This document shows, one piece after another, positions 49,673 to 60,332 of a stretch of 64,000 nucleotides of DNA (the stretch's first letter is position 1; the number at the start of each line of letters is the position of its first letter). This DNA comes from Pseudomonas alkylphenolica (GTDB lineage Bacteria > Pseudomonadota > Gammaproteobacteria > Pseudomonadales > Pseudomonadaceae): assembly GCF_016009175.1 (NCBI RefSeq), contig NZ_JADUCM010000012.1:62001-126000 (forward strand), written 5' to 3'. The translations under genes and the position numbers were made by a program. The notes under the pieces are model-generated. The model was not told where the DNA came from and did not search any database. It saw only the letters and a list, made by a program, of their open reading frames with translations.

Positions 49673-50523
49673 GCGCTGAAATGGAAGAAATTCGCCTGAA
49701 CCTGGGCCATATCGAACTGGCCGCCCACCTGTTTGGCCCGGCCGATGGCGAGCCGGTGATTGCCTTGCACGGCTGGCTGGACAATGCCAACAGCTTTGCC
49801 CGGCTGGCGCCGAAGTTGCCGGGGCTGCGCATTCTGGCGCTGGACCTGGCCGGCCATGGTCATTCGCAGCACCGCCCCGCCGGGGCCGGATACGCCCTGT
49901 GGGACTATGCCCATGATGTCCTACGGGTTGCCGAGCAAATGGGCTGGCAGCGGTTTGCCCTGTTGGGGCACTCGTTGGGCGCAATCATCTCGGTGATAGT
50001 GGCTGGCTCGCTGCCTGATCGGGTTACCCGCCTGGCGTTGATCGACGGTGTGATTCCACCCACCAGTGGCCCGCAGGATGCCGCCGAGCGTATGGGCATG
50101 GCCTTGCAGGCCCAGCTGGACCTGGGCAACAAACAGAAAGCCGTGCACCCCACCCTCGACCAAGCGGTAAAGGCGAGAATGCGAGGCCTGGTGGCAGTCA
50201 GTCGCGAAGCCGCCGAGCTGCTCGCCCAGCGTGGCTTGATGCCGGTACCGGGTGGCTACACCTGGCGCAGCGACAGTCGTTTGACCTTGCCGTCACCGAC
50301 CCGCTTGAGCGAAGCGCAGGCATTGAGCTTCGTTCAGCGCATTGCCTGTCCGGCGAAACTGATCGTTGCTGCCGACGGTATGCTGGCGCGTCACACCGAG
50401 CTGCTTGAGCAGCTACCCTTTAGCTACGACCTGCTGCCCGGCGGGCATCACCTGCATGTAAATGACGAGCAGGGCGCGACCCTTGTTGCAGACTGTTTCA
50501 ATCGCTTCTTTGGCATTTCTTGA
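49669..50523 (+). CDS. Alpha/beta hydrolase 2
   Basis: A 284-residue alpha/beta hydrolase with HGWLDNANSF (oxyanion hole), nucleophile elbow GHSLGA (Ser 102) and a C-terminal PGGHHLHV with the catalytic His. The HG-W-LDN form recalls serine hydrolase-like (SERHL) and meta-cleavage hydrolase relatives. ATG 49669 overlaps the preceding gene (ATGA), so the two are co-translated. Substrate unknown. Confidence 0.85.
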   Translation: MSAEMEEIRLNLGHIELAAHLFGPADGEPVIALHGWLDNANSFARLAPKLPGLRILALDLAGHGHSQHRPAGAGYALWDYAHDVLRVAEQMGWQRFALLGHSLGAIISVIVAGSLPDRVTRLALIDGVIPPTSGPQDAAERMGMALQAQLDLGNKQKAVHPTLDQAVKARMRGLVAVSREAAELLAQRGLMPVPGGYTWRSDSRLTLPSPTRLSEAQALSFVQRIACPAKLIVAADGMLARHTELLEQLPFSYDLLPGGHHLHVNDEQGATLVADCFNRFFGIS

Positions 50524-50573
50524 CTTGCGGCGGGCAACTGTCGAGGCTTGGCGGGTTGAACAGGGAGACAACC

Positions 50574-50642
50574 ATGAACAAGCAAGACACCGCAGCACCC
50601 GATAACCAACCTGGCGCCTGCGATTGCGTGGCGCGCCTATGA
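50574..50642 (+). CDS. 22-codon ORF coupled to the DUF4892 gene
   Basis: ATG 50574 is preceded by a strong ribosome site (CAGGGAGACAACC) and opens 22 codons (MNKQDTAAPDNQPGACDCVARL) that stop at TGA 50640-50642. The stop overlaps the ATG of the next gene (50639), the usual layout of a coupled gene. The DUF4892 ATG itself has no good ribosome site, so this ORF probably delivers ribosomes to it. It contains Cys-x-Cys. It may be a real microprotein or only a leader; too short to judge by similarity. Confidence 0.55.
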   Translation: MNKQDTAAPDNQPGACDCVARL

Positions 50643-51436
50643 ACCTTACTTACTGCGTGCGCACGGTCATTGCCGGGCTGGGCGTACTGCTCAGCACCCA
50701 GTCGCTGGCCGAAGGATTACCGGTGCCGGTCGATGCCAAAGTCGTCGATGAGCGTTCGGCGCAAGTGCAGGAACGCGTTTACCCGTTGGGCGGCTTGCGC
50801 AAAATCAGCAACCAGCTGCGTGTAGAAGGCAAGATTGAAAGCCGCGGCCAGGTCAGCTCCGTCACCTATGAGTTGCCGCGTGAGCGTAGCGCCAACGAAG
50901 CCTTCACCGCCGCACGTGAAGCGCTGCAAAAAGACGGTGGCTATCCGTTGTTCTGGTGCCAGGCACGCGATTGCGGCGAAAACAGCCTGTGGGCCAATGA
51001 GGTATTCAAGAACCGCCAGCTTTCGGGCTCCGACGAACAACAGGCGTTCATCCTGTTGCGCCGCTCTGCCGAGCAGAGCAACACCCTGGTCGCGCTCTAC
51101 AGCATCACCCGTGGTAACAAGCGGGCGTACCTGCATGTCGAGGAGTTTGTTGCCGATGCGCCGCTGGGCGAGTTGCTGCCGACACCTGCCACGGTACTGC
51201 GCGAACTGCGAGATACCGGCAAGCTCGACTACCCTGATCTGGTAGGCGAACCCATGCCGGCCTGGGTAACCTTGCTCGGGCGTAGCCTGAACCTGGACAG
51301 TACCTTGCGCGTGAGCCTGAGTGGCGCTCAGGCTGAAGCCTGGCGCGAGCAGTTGGGCAAAGCCGGTGTGCGCCTGGCGCGGCTTGAAGTGGGCGATGCC
51401 GAGACCGACGGTTTTCACGTCGAACTGATACGTTGA
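50639..51436 (+). CDS. Exported DUF4892 protein
   Basis: A 265-residue protein with a signal peptide (VIAGLGVLLSTQSLAEG, cleavage about residue 22). The domain includes RVYPLGGLRKISNQLRVEG and FWCQARDCGENSLWAN with two Cys that could form a disulphide; a C-terminal OmpA-like half seems likely (LGRSLNLDSTLRVSLSG). DUF4892 proteins have no assigned function. Its start overlaps the stop of a 22-codon ORF; AI-2E family gene follows after 12 bp. Confidence 0.82.
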   Translation: MNLTYCVRTVIAGLGVLLSTQSLAEGLPVPVDAKVVDERSAQVQERVYPLGGLRKISNQLRVEGKIESRGQVSSVTYELPRERSANEAFTAAREALQKDGGYPLFWCQARDCGENSLWANEVFKNRQLSGSDEQQAFILLRRSAEQSNTLVALYSITRGNKRAYLHVEEFVADAPLGELLPTPATVLRELRDTGKLDYPDLVGEPMPAWVTLLGRSLNLDSTLRVSLSGAQAEAWREQLGKAGVRLARLEVGDAETDGFHVELIR

Positions 51437-51448
51437 TCGAGAGACAAG

Positions 51449-52510
51449 ATGCCCAACAATGACCGCCTGCTGGTACAGATAATCCTGCTGGCGCTACTCG
51501 GTGCCGGCCTTTGGGTGATGGCGCCTTTCATGTCGGCGCTGCTCTGGGGCGCGATTCTGGCGTATGCCAGCTGGCCATTGATGCGCCTGCTGACGCGTGT
51601 GCTTGGCGGCCGCGAAACCCTGGCTGCCGGGCTCCTGACCACCTTGTGGATACTGCTGGTGGCTTTGCCGCTGGTATGGCTGGGCTTCAACCTGGCCGAT
51701 CACATTCGTGATGCCACGGCGTTCGTGCGCGACGTTCAGGTCGATGGCCTGCCGGACGCGCCGGACTGGCTGGCCGGCGTGCCGCTGGTAGGCGAGCGCC
51801 TGGTACGCATGTGGAACACCCTGGATCAGCAGGGGGCCGCAATGTTGACAACGATCAAGCCTTACCTGGGCCAGGTCGGCAACTGGTTCCTGGCCCGTAG
51901 CGCACAGATTGGCAGCGGTATGCTCGAGCTGACCTTGAGCCTGGTCTTCGTGTTCTTCTTCTACCGCGACGGCCCGCGCCTGTCGGCGTTTGTCCTGCGC
52001 CTGCTCGACCGGCTGATCGGCGATCGCGCCGAGTATTACCTGGGCCTGGTCGCCGGTACGGTTCAGCGTGTGGTCAACGGCGTGATCGGTACGGCCGCCG
52101 CGCAAGCGATCCTGGCGGTGATCGGCTTCCTGATCGCCGGCGTGCCGGGAGCGTTGGTGCTGGGTATCGTCACTTTCATGCTCAGCCTGATTCCCATGGG
52201 GCCGCCGCTGGCCTGGATACCGGCCACGGCATGGCTGGCCTGGCAGGGCGAATACGGCATGGCGGTGTTTCTCGGCATCTGGGGCACGTTCATCATCAGC
52301 GGCGTCGACAACGTGCTCAAACCCTACCTGATCAGCCGGGGCGGCAACCTGCCGCTGGTGATCGTGCTGCTGGGGGTGTTCGGTGGCTTGCTGGCCTTTG
52401 GCTTTATTGGCCTGTTCATCGGTCCGACCTTGCTGGCCGTGGCGTACAGTTTGTTGCTGGACTGGTCGCGCAGCGAATCGGCACCGCCGCGAACCGACTC
52501 GCGGGGCTGA
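51449..52510 (+). CDS. AI-2E family (PerM/YdiK-type) membrane protein
   Basis: A 353-residue inner-membrane protein with about eight hydrophobic segments. The N-terminal pair VQIILLALLGAGLWVMAPFM and LWGAILAYASWPLM, and the C-terminal GVDNVLKPYLIS and GLFIGPTLLAVAYSLL regions, are typical of the UPF0118/AI-2E exporter family, which includes transporters and putative permeases; substrate unknown. GAGAGACAAG precedes ATG 51449. It ends 1 bp before the Lrp gene, which runs the other way. Confidence 0.87.
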   Translation: MPNNDRLLVQIILLALLGAGLWVMAPFMSALLWGAILAYASWPLMRLLTRVLGGRETLAAGLLTTLWILLVALPLVWLGFNLADHIRDATAFVRDVQVDGLPDAPDWLAGVPLVGERLVRMWNTLDQQGAAMLTTIKPYLGQVGNWFLARSAQIGSGMLELTLSLVFVFFFYRDGPRLSAFVLRLLDRLIGDRAEYYLGLVAGTVQRVVNGVIGTAAAQAILAVIGFLIAGVPGALVLGIVTFMLSLIPMGPPLAWIPATAWLAWQGEYGMAVFLGIWGTFIISGVDNVLKPYLISRGGNLPLVIVLLGVFGGLLAFGFIGLFIGPTLLAVAYSLLLDWSRSESAPPRTDSRG

Positions 52511-52511
52511 T

Positions 52512-53006
52512 TCAGCGTTGCGGGGCGGCGTGCTTGACCACCGCCAGCTCCGGGTGGGCGACCAGCTTGTCTATGTGCAACTCGTCGTTGTTCATCCAGG
52601 TTTCGGTCAACACCCGGTAGTGCTCCATGTCGCGGCAGCGCATGCGCAGGCTGTAGTCGAAATGGCCGCTGATCAACTGGCAGTCCAATACCTGCGGGCA
52701 ATCGCGCACACAGGCTTCAAAGGCTTTTTGCGACGCCCGCCCGCTCTGGTTGGACAATGCCACCAGCACCAGCAGTGACAGTCCCGGCGCTACTCGCTGC
52801 TCGTCGATGATTGCGCTGTAGCCGCGGATGATGCCGTTGCGTTCCAGCTTGCGCACCCGCTCAAGGCAGGGGCGAGGTGTGAGGTGTACCAGCGAGGAAA
52901 GCTTCTCGTAGGTGATGCGTCCATCATGGCGCAGCACATCGATGATTGCTTCGTCGATCCGGTCCAGATGAGGCGCGGCGTGTGGGCTATTGAACTTGGT
53001 ATCCAT
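52512..53006 (-). CDS. Lrp/AsnC family transcriptional regulator
   Basis: A 164-residue regulator with an N-terminal helix-turn-helix (RIDEAIIDVLRHDGRITYEKL, about 15-55, split) and a RAM ligand domain (about 70-155) including the GHFDYSLRM strand. Lrp proteins of this type often control amino-acid catabolism; here it lies downstream of ornithine cyclodeaminase, on the same strand with a 199-bp gap, so regulation of that gene by arginine/ornithine-related ligands is plausible. Confidence 0.87.
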   Translation of the reverse strand: MDTKFNSPHAAPHLDRIDEAIIDVLRHDGRITYEKLSSLVHLTPRPCLERVRKLERNGIIRGYSAIIDEQRVAPGLSLLVLVALSNQSGRASQKAFEACVRDCPQVLDCQLISGHFDYSLRMRCRDMEHYRVLTETWMNNDELHIDKLVAHPELAVVKHAAPQR

Positions 53007-53205
53007 ACAGGTTCGGCTTCACTTTAAACGTATTCAAGGGAGACCTTGAACATGGTACGACCTTACACGATCAACGTCTGTACTGCCTTGAGTGCTCGGT
53101 TGATCGGTTTTGTGGTCAGCACCTGGGCACGGTGTGATCACCTGCAGGAATTAGGGGAAGGGCAAGGTGCTCCGCCGCGCCTGGGCGCGGCGGATATGCG
53201 GGTGG

Positions 53206-54252
53206 TCAGGCGCTTTTTTTCTGGGCCTGGGCCAGCGGCTGGCGCAACAGGGAGAACAGGTCTTTGGGGTTGCTGAGGTCCGGTACAAGTGCCGCCTCGT
53301 GACCGATGTCGAGCGCCTTGGCGACATCCAGCACATAGCGCAGTGCCGAGTAGTCTTCCAGGGCAAAGCCAACCGAGTCGAACAGGGTGACCTGCTCGGC
53401 GCTTTCGCGGCCTGGTGCCTGGCCGCTGAGCACTTGCCAGAACTCGGTGGTCGGCGAGTCGGCAGGCATCTGCTGGATCTCGCCCTCGATTCGGCTTTGT
53501 GGTTCGTACTCGACGATCACGCGAGCGCGTTCGACCACCTCGCGGTGCAGTTCAGTCTTGCCCGGGCAGTCGCCGCCAACGGCATTGAGGTGCATGCCGG
53601 GTTCGATCATGTCTGGCGTCAGAATCGTTGCGTAGGCCTTGTCGGCGGTCACCGTGGTGACGATATCGGCGCCGCGTACGGCCTCGGCCACGGAGCGGGC
53701 AACGGTCACCTGCAGTTGTGGGAACGCACTGAGGTTGGCCACAAGCTTGGCGCTGGCTTTGGGGTCCAGGTCGTACAGGCAGATCTCATTGATGCCCAGC
53801 AGGGTATGGAAGGCCAGGGCCTGGAATTCGCTTTGCGAGCCGTTGCCGATCAGCGCCATGCGCCGGCTGTCCGGCCGGGCCAGGTAGCGCGCAGCCAGGG
53901 TCGAGGTGGCGGCAGTGCGGATCGCCGTGGTCAGGGTCATTTCGCTGAGCAGTACTGGCGCGCCGGTATCGACATCACCGAGAGCGCCGAAGGCCATGAC
54001 CGTCAGCATGCCGCGCTGGGTATTCTTCGGGTGGCCGTTGACGTACTTGAAGGCGTACAGGTTTGCGTCGGAGACCGGCATCAACTCGATCACGCCATCG
54101 GGCGAATGGTTGGCCAGGCGCGGGCATTTCTCGAAGTCGTTCCAGCGCAGGTAGTCTTCACGGATGTACTCGGCCATTTCGCTGATGCAGGTACTTAACC
54201 CTTTGAGCGCAACCAGGCGGCTGAGGTCGGTCACATCGATATAGCGGGTCAT
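53206..54252 (-). CDS. ocd: Ornithine cyclodeaminase
   Basis: A 348-residue enzyme of the ornithine cyclodeaminase/mu-crystallin family, which converts ornithine to proline and ammonia with bound NAD. The Rossmann motif MALIGNGSQSEFQA, PRLANHSPDGVIELMP in the substrate region and AVGGDCPGKTEL with the catalytic Asp are present. ATG 54252 has AAAGGAG seven bases before. Lysine cyclodeaminases and mu-crystallin-like dehydrogenases are relatives; the full length and the PRLANH substrate motif favour ornithine. Confidence 0.88.
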   Translation of the reverse strand: MTRYIDVTDLSRLVALKGLSTCISEMAEYIREDYLRWNDFEKCPRLANHSPDGVIELMPVSDANLYAFKYVNGHPKNTQRGMLTVMAFGALGDVDTGAPVLLSEMTLTTAIRTAATSTLAARYLARPDSRRMALIGNGSQSEFQALAFHTLLGINEICLYDLDPKASAKLVANLSAFPQLQVTVARSVAEAVRGADIVTTVTADKAYATILTPDMIEPGMHLNAVGGDCPGKTELHREVVERARVIVEYEPQSRIEGEIQQMPADSPTTEFWQVLSGQAPGRESAEQVTLFDSVGFALEDYSALRYVLDVAKALDIGHEAALVPDLSNPKDLFSLLRQPLAQAQKKSA

Positions 54253-54419
54253 GATGAACTCCTTTGTTATTGGCATCGAGGTAGCCTGCATCCAGTTGCA
54301 GTGTCTTTATTGTCGATGAAAGTCAGGAGCCGTCTGGGCTGAAGTAGGGTGGGAACACAGCCGGTTAAGCTGAAAAGGATGCTGTAACAGCAGAATCGGC
54401 TGTCTGGCGGGGCGATGCT

Positions 54420-56210
54420 TCAGCCGTTGACCGGTCCTTGCGTCTGCAGGCGTTTATAGAGCGTGGTACGGCTGATGCCGAGGTCGCGGGCGAGGGCCGA
54501 AACGTTGCCCTTGAGCGCCTGCAGGCGCAAGTTGAGGTCCGGATTATCAGGTACTTCAGGTGTTGTGGGGGTAGTCACTACCGGGGCAGGCAGTTCAACG
54601 AAGAAGCTTTCGGGCAGGTGTTCCAGTGCAATAGCCTGTTTTCCCGCCAGGGCCAACGCTACCTGCAGGGTGGTGGACAGCTGGCGCAGGTTTCCCGGCC
54701 ACGGGTGCTGCAAAAGCTGCAGCAGGACCTTGCTGTCCAGATGGGGCGGTGATTCGGCGTCGCGATAATGCTGGTGGATGTGCTCGATCAGCGCCAGGCG
54801 ATCATTGCGTTCGCGCAGCGGCGGCAAGGTCAGGCTAAGCCCTGCTATACGGTAGTAAAGGTCTTCGCGAAAACGACCCAGGCGTACCAGTTCGGGCAGG
54901 TTCTGGTGAGTGGCGGAAAGCACGCGGATGTCCACCGGCACCGGCTCGGCGCTGCCCAGTGGCTGGATGCTGCGCTCCTGAAGAAAGCGCAGCAGGCGAG
55001 CCTGGGTCGAAAGCGGCATGTCGCCGATCTCGTCGAGAAAGAGAATGCCCTGGTCGGCCTTGCGGATCAGGCCGGGATTGCCCTTGTGGTGGGCGCCGGT
55101 GAACGCGCCTTTCTCGTAGCCGAACAGCTCCGATTCCACCAGTTCGGCAGGAATCGATGCACAGTTCACCGCTATCAACGGCTGGCTGCGACGACTGCTG
55201 GCGTCATGCAGGGCCTTGACGAAAACCTCCTTGCCAACCCCGGTCTCGCCCTGGACCAACACCGGGATGTCTTTTTCCAGCAGCAACCCGGCCTGGCGCA
55301 GGGCCTTGGTTATCCGTGGGTCGCAGTCGGAGGCCGGTTGACTGCTTGCTGTCGACGGGCTGGTCAGCGGTTCATGCAACAAGCAGTGAAAGCGGTTGCG
55401 CCCAGTCACCTGGACGGCAAAGGGCCGTCCGGCGGCATGCTGCAGCAGCGCCGCGAGTGGCGTCTGGAACAGTTGTTCAAGGCTGTGGTGCAGGGCGGGC
55501 TGACCGAGCAGGCTGTCCGCCCGGCGATTGGCGGCGAGGATGCGGCCACGGTCATCGAACATCAGCAGCCCGGCCCACTGGCTGTCGAGATTGTTCGAGC
55601 CGGTATTGAAACTCAACTGACGGTATTGTCCGGCGTACCGCGCGATGATCAGGCGGTTCTCCAGGCTCTGGCTCATCATCCGCACCATGCCCAGGGTTTG
55701 CGAGGCGGGCAGGTAGCTGTCGCTGGACACGTCCAGCACGCCGATCAGGCGGCGTTCTGCGTCAAACAACGGCGCGGCGGCACTGGCCATGTAGCGGTTG
55801 CGCTTGAGGAAGTGTTCATCCTGCCCCACATGCACCGCTTCACTGCAGGCCAGGGCGGTGCCGATGGCATTGGTGCCTACCCCGTGCTCTAGCCAGCGGG
55901 CGCCGGCGACGAAACCATGTTGCTGGCGTGGGTCGATGAAGCGGCGGGTGCCCCAGGTTTGCAGAAGCTGGCCCTGGTCATCGCTGAGCATGATCAGGAA
56001 GCTGGAGTTGCCCAGCAGGTGATTGAACTGCGGGATCACCTCATCACCCGTGGTGCGCATGAGGGCGTGCTGGCGCTCGAGCAGTTCGCAGAGGCGGGGG
56101 GCGGAGAGTTCACCGAAGTCGGGTGCTGACTGGGGCTCGAGACCGTAGTCACGGCAGCGCGCCCAGGAGGCCTGGATCAGTTGGGCATGAGACGCAATGG
56201 AGACGGCCAT
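54420..56210 (-). CDS. Sigma-54-dependent activator, AcoR-like (GAF + AAA+ + Fis HTH)
   Basis: A 596-residue enhancer-binding protein. An N-terminal GAF/PAS-like sensor (about 1-210) with the FVAGARWLEHGVGTNAIGTAL motif of AcoR-type proteins, a PAS-like region, the AAA+ domain (about 290-515) with Walker A GETGVGKE, sigma-54 loop GAFTGA and Walker B ILFLDEIGD, and a C-terminal Fis helix-turn-helix (ALARDLGISRTTLYKRL). It is divergent from a six-gene importer that has a sigma-54 promoter, so it very likely controls that operon. AcoR relatives respond to acetoin, alcohols or glycerol-like compounds. Confidence 0.9.
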   Translation of the reverse strand: MAVSIASHAQLIQASWARCRDYGLEPQSAPDFGELSAPRLCELLERQHALMRTTGDEVIPQFNHLLGNSSFLIMLSDDQGQLLQTWGTRRFIDPRQQHGFVAGARWLEHGVGTNAIGTALACSEAVHVGQDEHFLKRNRYMASAAAPLFDAERRLIGVLDVSSDSYLPASQTLGMVRMMSQSLENRLIIARYAGQYRQLSFNTGSNNLDSQWAGLLMFDDRGRILAANRRADSLLGQPALHHSLEQLFQTPLAALLQHAAGRPFAVQVTGRNRFHCLLHEPLTSPSTASSQPASDCDPRITKALRQAGLLLEKDIPVLVQGETGVGKEVFVKALHDASSRRSQPLIAVNCASIPAELVESELFGYEKGAFTGAHHKGNPGLIRKADQGILFLDEIGDMPLSTQARLLRFLQERSIQPLGSAEPVPVDIRVLSATHQNLPELVRLGRFREDLYYRIAGLSLTLPPLRERNDRLALIEHIHQHYRDAESPPHLDSKVLLQLLQHPWPGNLRQLSTTLQVALALAGKQAIALEHLPESFFVELPAPVVTTPTTPEVPDNPDLNLRLQALKGNVSALARDLGISRTTLYKRLQTQGPVNG

Positions 56211-56255
56211 GGGCGTTTCCTCTGCCAGCGTTGTCGTTTTTGTGTGATCCAGTGT

Positions 56256-56325
56256 TGTTCAGTCCTGTTCATTGTCAATGCCGGGGCTGTTCAAGTGTTC
56301 AGCAGTTACTGTTCATTTGTGTTCA
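56256..56325. promoter_or_regulatory. Six TGTTCA repeats in three pairs, candidate activator sites (UAS)
   Basis: TGTTCA occurs at 56256, 56266, 56288, 56296, 56310 and 56320, and an inverted TGAAC at 56330. Within pairs the starts lie 10, 8 and 10 bp apart; pairs are 32 and 22 bp apart, close to whole helical turns. They are 75-145 bp upstream of a -24/-12 promoter and 46-115 bp from the activator ATG, the usual position of enhancer sites for sigma-54 activators. Confidence 0.65.
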
Positions 56326-56399
56326 GCAATGAACCGCTACTGGACGCAGTAAATGAAAAAACAGCGCCGCGACAAGCACTTGGATCTGGCGGTCGGCGA

Positions 56400-56414
56400 T
56401 GGCACGAATCTGGC
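56400..56414 (+). promoter_or_regulatory. Sigma-54 (-24/-12) promoter of the importer operon
   Basis: TGGCACG-AATC-TGGC fits TGGCACG-N4-TTGC with one mismatch and exact GG-GC spacing. The presumed start of transcription is about 56426 and the first gene starts at 56459. Confidence 0.7.
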
Positions 56415-56458
56415 TCTACAGCGAAGGCCTGTCCGATCACAACAATCAGGGCCGCCCC

Positions 56459-57553
56459 ATGTCGCTTACCCTGGAGCATGTCAGTCGCACCGTCGATAAC
56501 CAGCGCTGGATAGTCGATGCCAGCCTCAGTTTCGAGCCGGGCTCGTTCAATGTCCTGCTCGGCCGCACGTTGTCTGGCAAAACCAGCCTGATGCGCCTGA
56601 TGGCCGGGCTGGATCGCCCTGACCAAGGGCGGGTGTTGATGAACGGTGTCGATGTCACCGGCTTGCCGGTGCGTCAGCGCAATGTGTCGATGGTCTATCA
56701 GCAGTTCATCAATTACCCGACCCTCAGTGTCTACGAGAACATCGCTTCACCGCTTCGTCAGGCGCGCATGGGCGAGCAAGAGATCCGGCACAAAGTGCAT
56801 CAGACGGCGCAAATGCTCCGCATCGAACCCTTTCTGCAGCGCCTGCCGCTGGAACTGTCCGGCGGCCAGCAGCAGCGCACGGCAATGGCCCGGGCGCTGG
56901 TCAAGGACGCCGAGCTGATCCTCTTCGATGAGCCGCTGGTCAACCTTGACTACAAGCTGCGCGAAGAACTGCGCCAGGAGATGCGCGAGCTGTTCGCGTC
57001 CCGGCACTGCATCGCCGTTTATGCCACCACCGAGCCGAATGAGGCCCTGGCGCTGGGCGGTACCACCACCATTCTTCATGAAGGCTGCATCGTGCAAAGC
57101 GGTGCGACCGCTCAGGTCTATCACCAGCCGCGCACGGTGCTGGCGGCCGAGCTGTTTTCCGAGCCGCCGATCAACCTGATTGCCGGGCGCATCAGTGGCA
57201 ATGAAGTGAGTTTCGCCGGGGCGGTGCACTTCGCCATGAACGCCGACCTGCGCCGCATCGGCGACGGCGAGTACCGCTTCGGTGTGCGCCCCAGCCATAT
57301 CAGCCTGGTGCCGTCGAACGACGATGACCTTGAGCTGGCGGTGCTGGTGGAGCTGGCGGAAATCAGCGGTTCGGAAACCTTCCTGCATGTGCGCAACGAG
57401 CACTTTCGCATCATCCTGCACCTGTCCGGCGTGCACGAGTATCACGTCGATGCAGCGATCCGCGTGTTTATTCCGACCCACAAGCTGTTTGTCTTCGACA
57501 GTGCCGGCGTGCTGGTGCAGGCGCCGGGCGCGCGTGAAGCGAGGGTCGCCTGA
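56459..57553 (+). CDS. glpS: Importer ATPase 1 (GlpS-like)
   Basis: A 364-residue CUT-family ATPase. Walker A GRTLSGKT (35-42), Q-loop VYQQ, intact signature LSGGQ (133-137), Walker B ILFDEP, and an OB-type TOBE region at the end. The switch histidine is absent: the normal THD is TTE (190-192). It is the first gene of an operon in the order of the Rhizobium GlpSTPQUV glycerol transporter. The following ATPase gene starts within its stop (TGATG). Symbol by family analogy. Confidence 0.8.
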   Translation: MSLTLEHVSRTVDNQRWIVDASLSFEPGSFNVLLGRTLSGKTSLMRLMAGLDRPDQGRVLMNGVDVTGLPVRQRNVSMVYQQFINYPTLSVYENIASPLRQARMGEQEIRHKVHQTAQMLRIEPFLQRLPLELSGGQQQRTAMARALVKDAELILFDEPLVNLDYKLREELRQEMRELFASRHCIAVYATTEPNEALALGGTTTILHEGCIVQSGATAQVYHQPRTVLAAELFSEPPINLIAGRISGNEVSFAGAVHFAMNADLRRIGDGEYRFGVRPSHISLVPSNDDDLELAVLVELAEISGSETFLHVRNEHFRIILHLSGVHEYHVDAAIRVFIPTHKLFVFDSAGVLVQAPGAREARVA

Positions 57554-58646
57554 TGGCCGAGATTCGTCTGCAGCAACTGGCCCACAGCTACAGCCGCACG
57601 CCCGGAAGTGCCGATGACTATGCCTTGCGTGAGCTGGAGCATGTCTGGGCCCAGGGCGGCGCCTATGCCTTGCTCGGGCCCTCGGGATGCGGCAAGTCGA
57701 CGTTGCTCAACATCATTTCCGGGCTGCTCAGCCCTTCACAGGGCCAGGTGCTCTTCGATGGCAAGGTGGTCAACGCGCTGTCACCGCAGGCACGCAACAT
57801 CGCCCAGGTTTTCCAGTTTCCGGTGGTCTACGACACCATGACGGTGTTCGACAACCTGGCCTTTCCCTTGCGCAATCAGGGAATGGACGAGACACGGGTA
57901 CGCAGCAAGGTGGAAGAGATCGCCGAGGTGCTCGAACTCGGCCCGGCGTTGAAAAAGAAGGCGCGCAATCTCAGTGCCGATGAAAAACAGAAAGTCTCCA
58001 TGGGCCGTGGACTGGTGCGTGACGACGTTTCGGCGATCCTCTTTGACGAGCCGCTGACAGTGATCGACCCGCACCTGAAGTGGAAGCTGCGACGCAAGCT
58101 CAAACAGATTCACGAGCAGTTCAATATCACCATGATTTACGTGACCCACGATCAGCTGGAGGCCTCGACCTTCGCCGACAAGATCGCGGTGATGTACGGC
58201 GGGCAGATCGTCCAGTTCGGCACACCGCGGGAGTTGTTCGAGCGGCCGCGGCACACCTTTGTCGGCTATTTCATCGGTAGTCCAGGGATGAACCTGATCG
58301 ATGTGCAGCCGCAACCCGGCGGCGTCGGTTTCGCCGGGGTTCACCTGCCGTTGCCAGCGGCGCTACAGGTGCGACTGGCAGAGACACCGGCTACGCGCTT
58401 GCAGGTTGGTATCCGCCCCGAGTTCGTGCAGTTGCGCGAGGCGCCGTTCGATGATGCCTTCAATGTCCGGGTGGTGGATGTCGAGGACCTCGGCACCTAC
58501 CGCATCCTGACGCTGGACCTGGACGGTGCGGCCCTCAAGGTGCGCCTGGGTGAAGATCGCGTAGTGCCGCAAGAGCAGGCCTGGATCAGTTTCCCGACGC
58601 AGTGGCTGATGCTGTACGCCGACGACGTCCTGCTGGAGGCCGCACC

Positions 58647-58650
<4 letters not shown>
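57553..58650 (+). CDS. glpT: Importer ATPase 2 (GlpT-like)
   Basis: A 365-residue ATPase paralogous to the previous one. Walker A GPSGCGKS (42-49), Q-loop, Walker B ILFDEP, and the switch histidine in YVTHDQ (His 199) are intact, but the signature LSGGQ is replaced by LSADE (140-144). Together with GlpS this gives one composite ATP site with all residues and one degenerate site. A C-terminal TOBE-like domain is present. Note the symbol glpT is shared with the unrelated E. coli glycerol-3-phosphate antiporter. Overlaps the next gene by 4 bp. Confidence 0.8.
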
Positions 58651-59510
<860 letters not shown>

Positions 59511-59520
59511 GAGGGCGGTC

Positions 59521-60321
<801 letters not shown>

Positions 60322-60332
60322 GGAGGCGCGCA

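Noticed and set aside
56563..56589. Degenerate Walker A in the first importer ATPase (GRTLSGKT)
   Set aside because: It still fits GxxxxGKT, so the P-loop is intact; only the switch histidine is missing.
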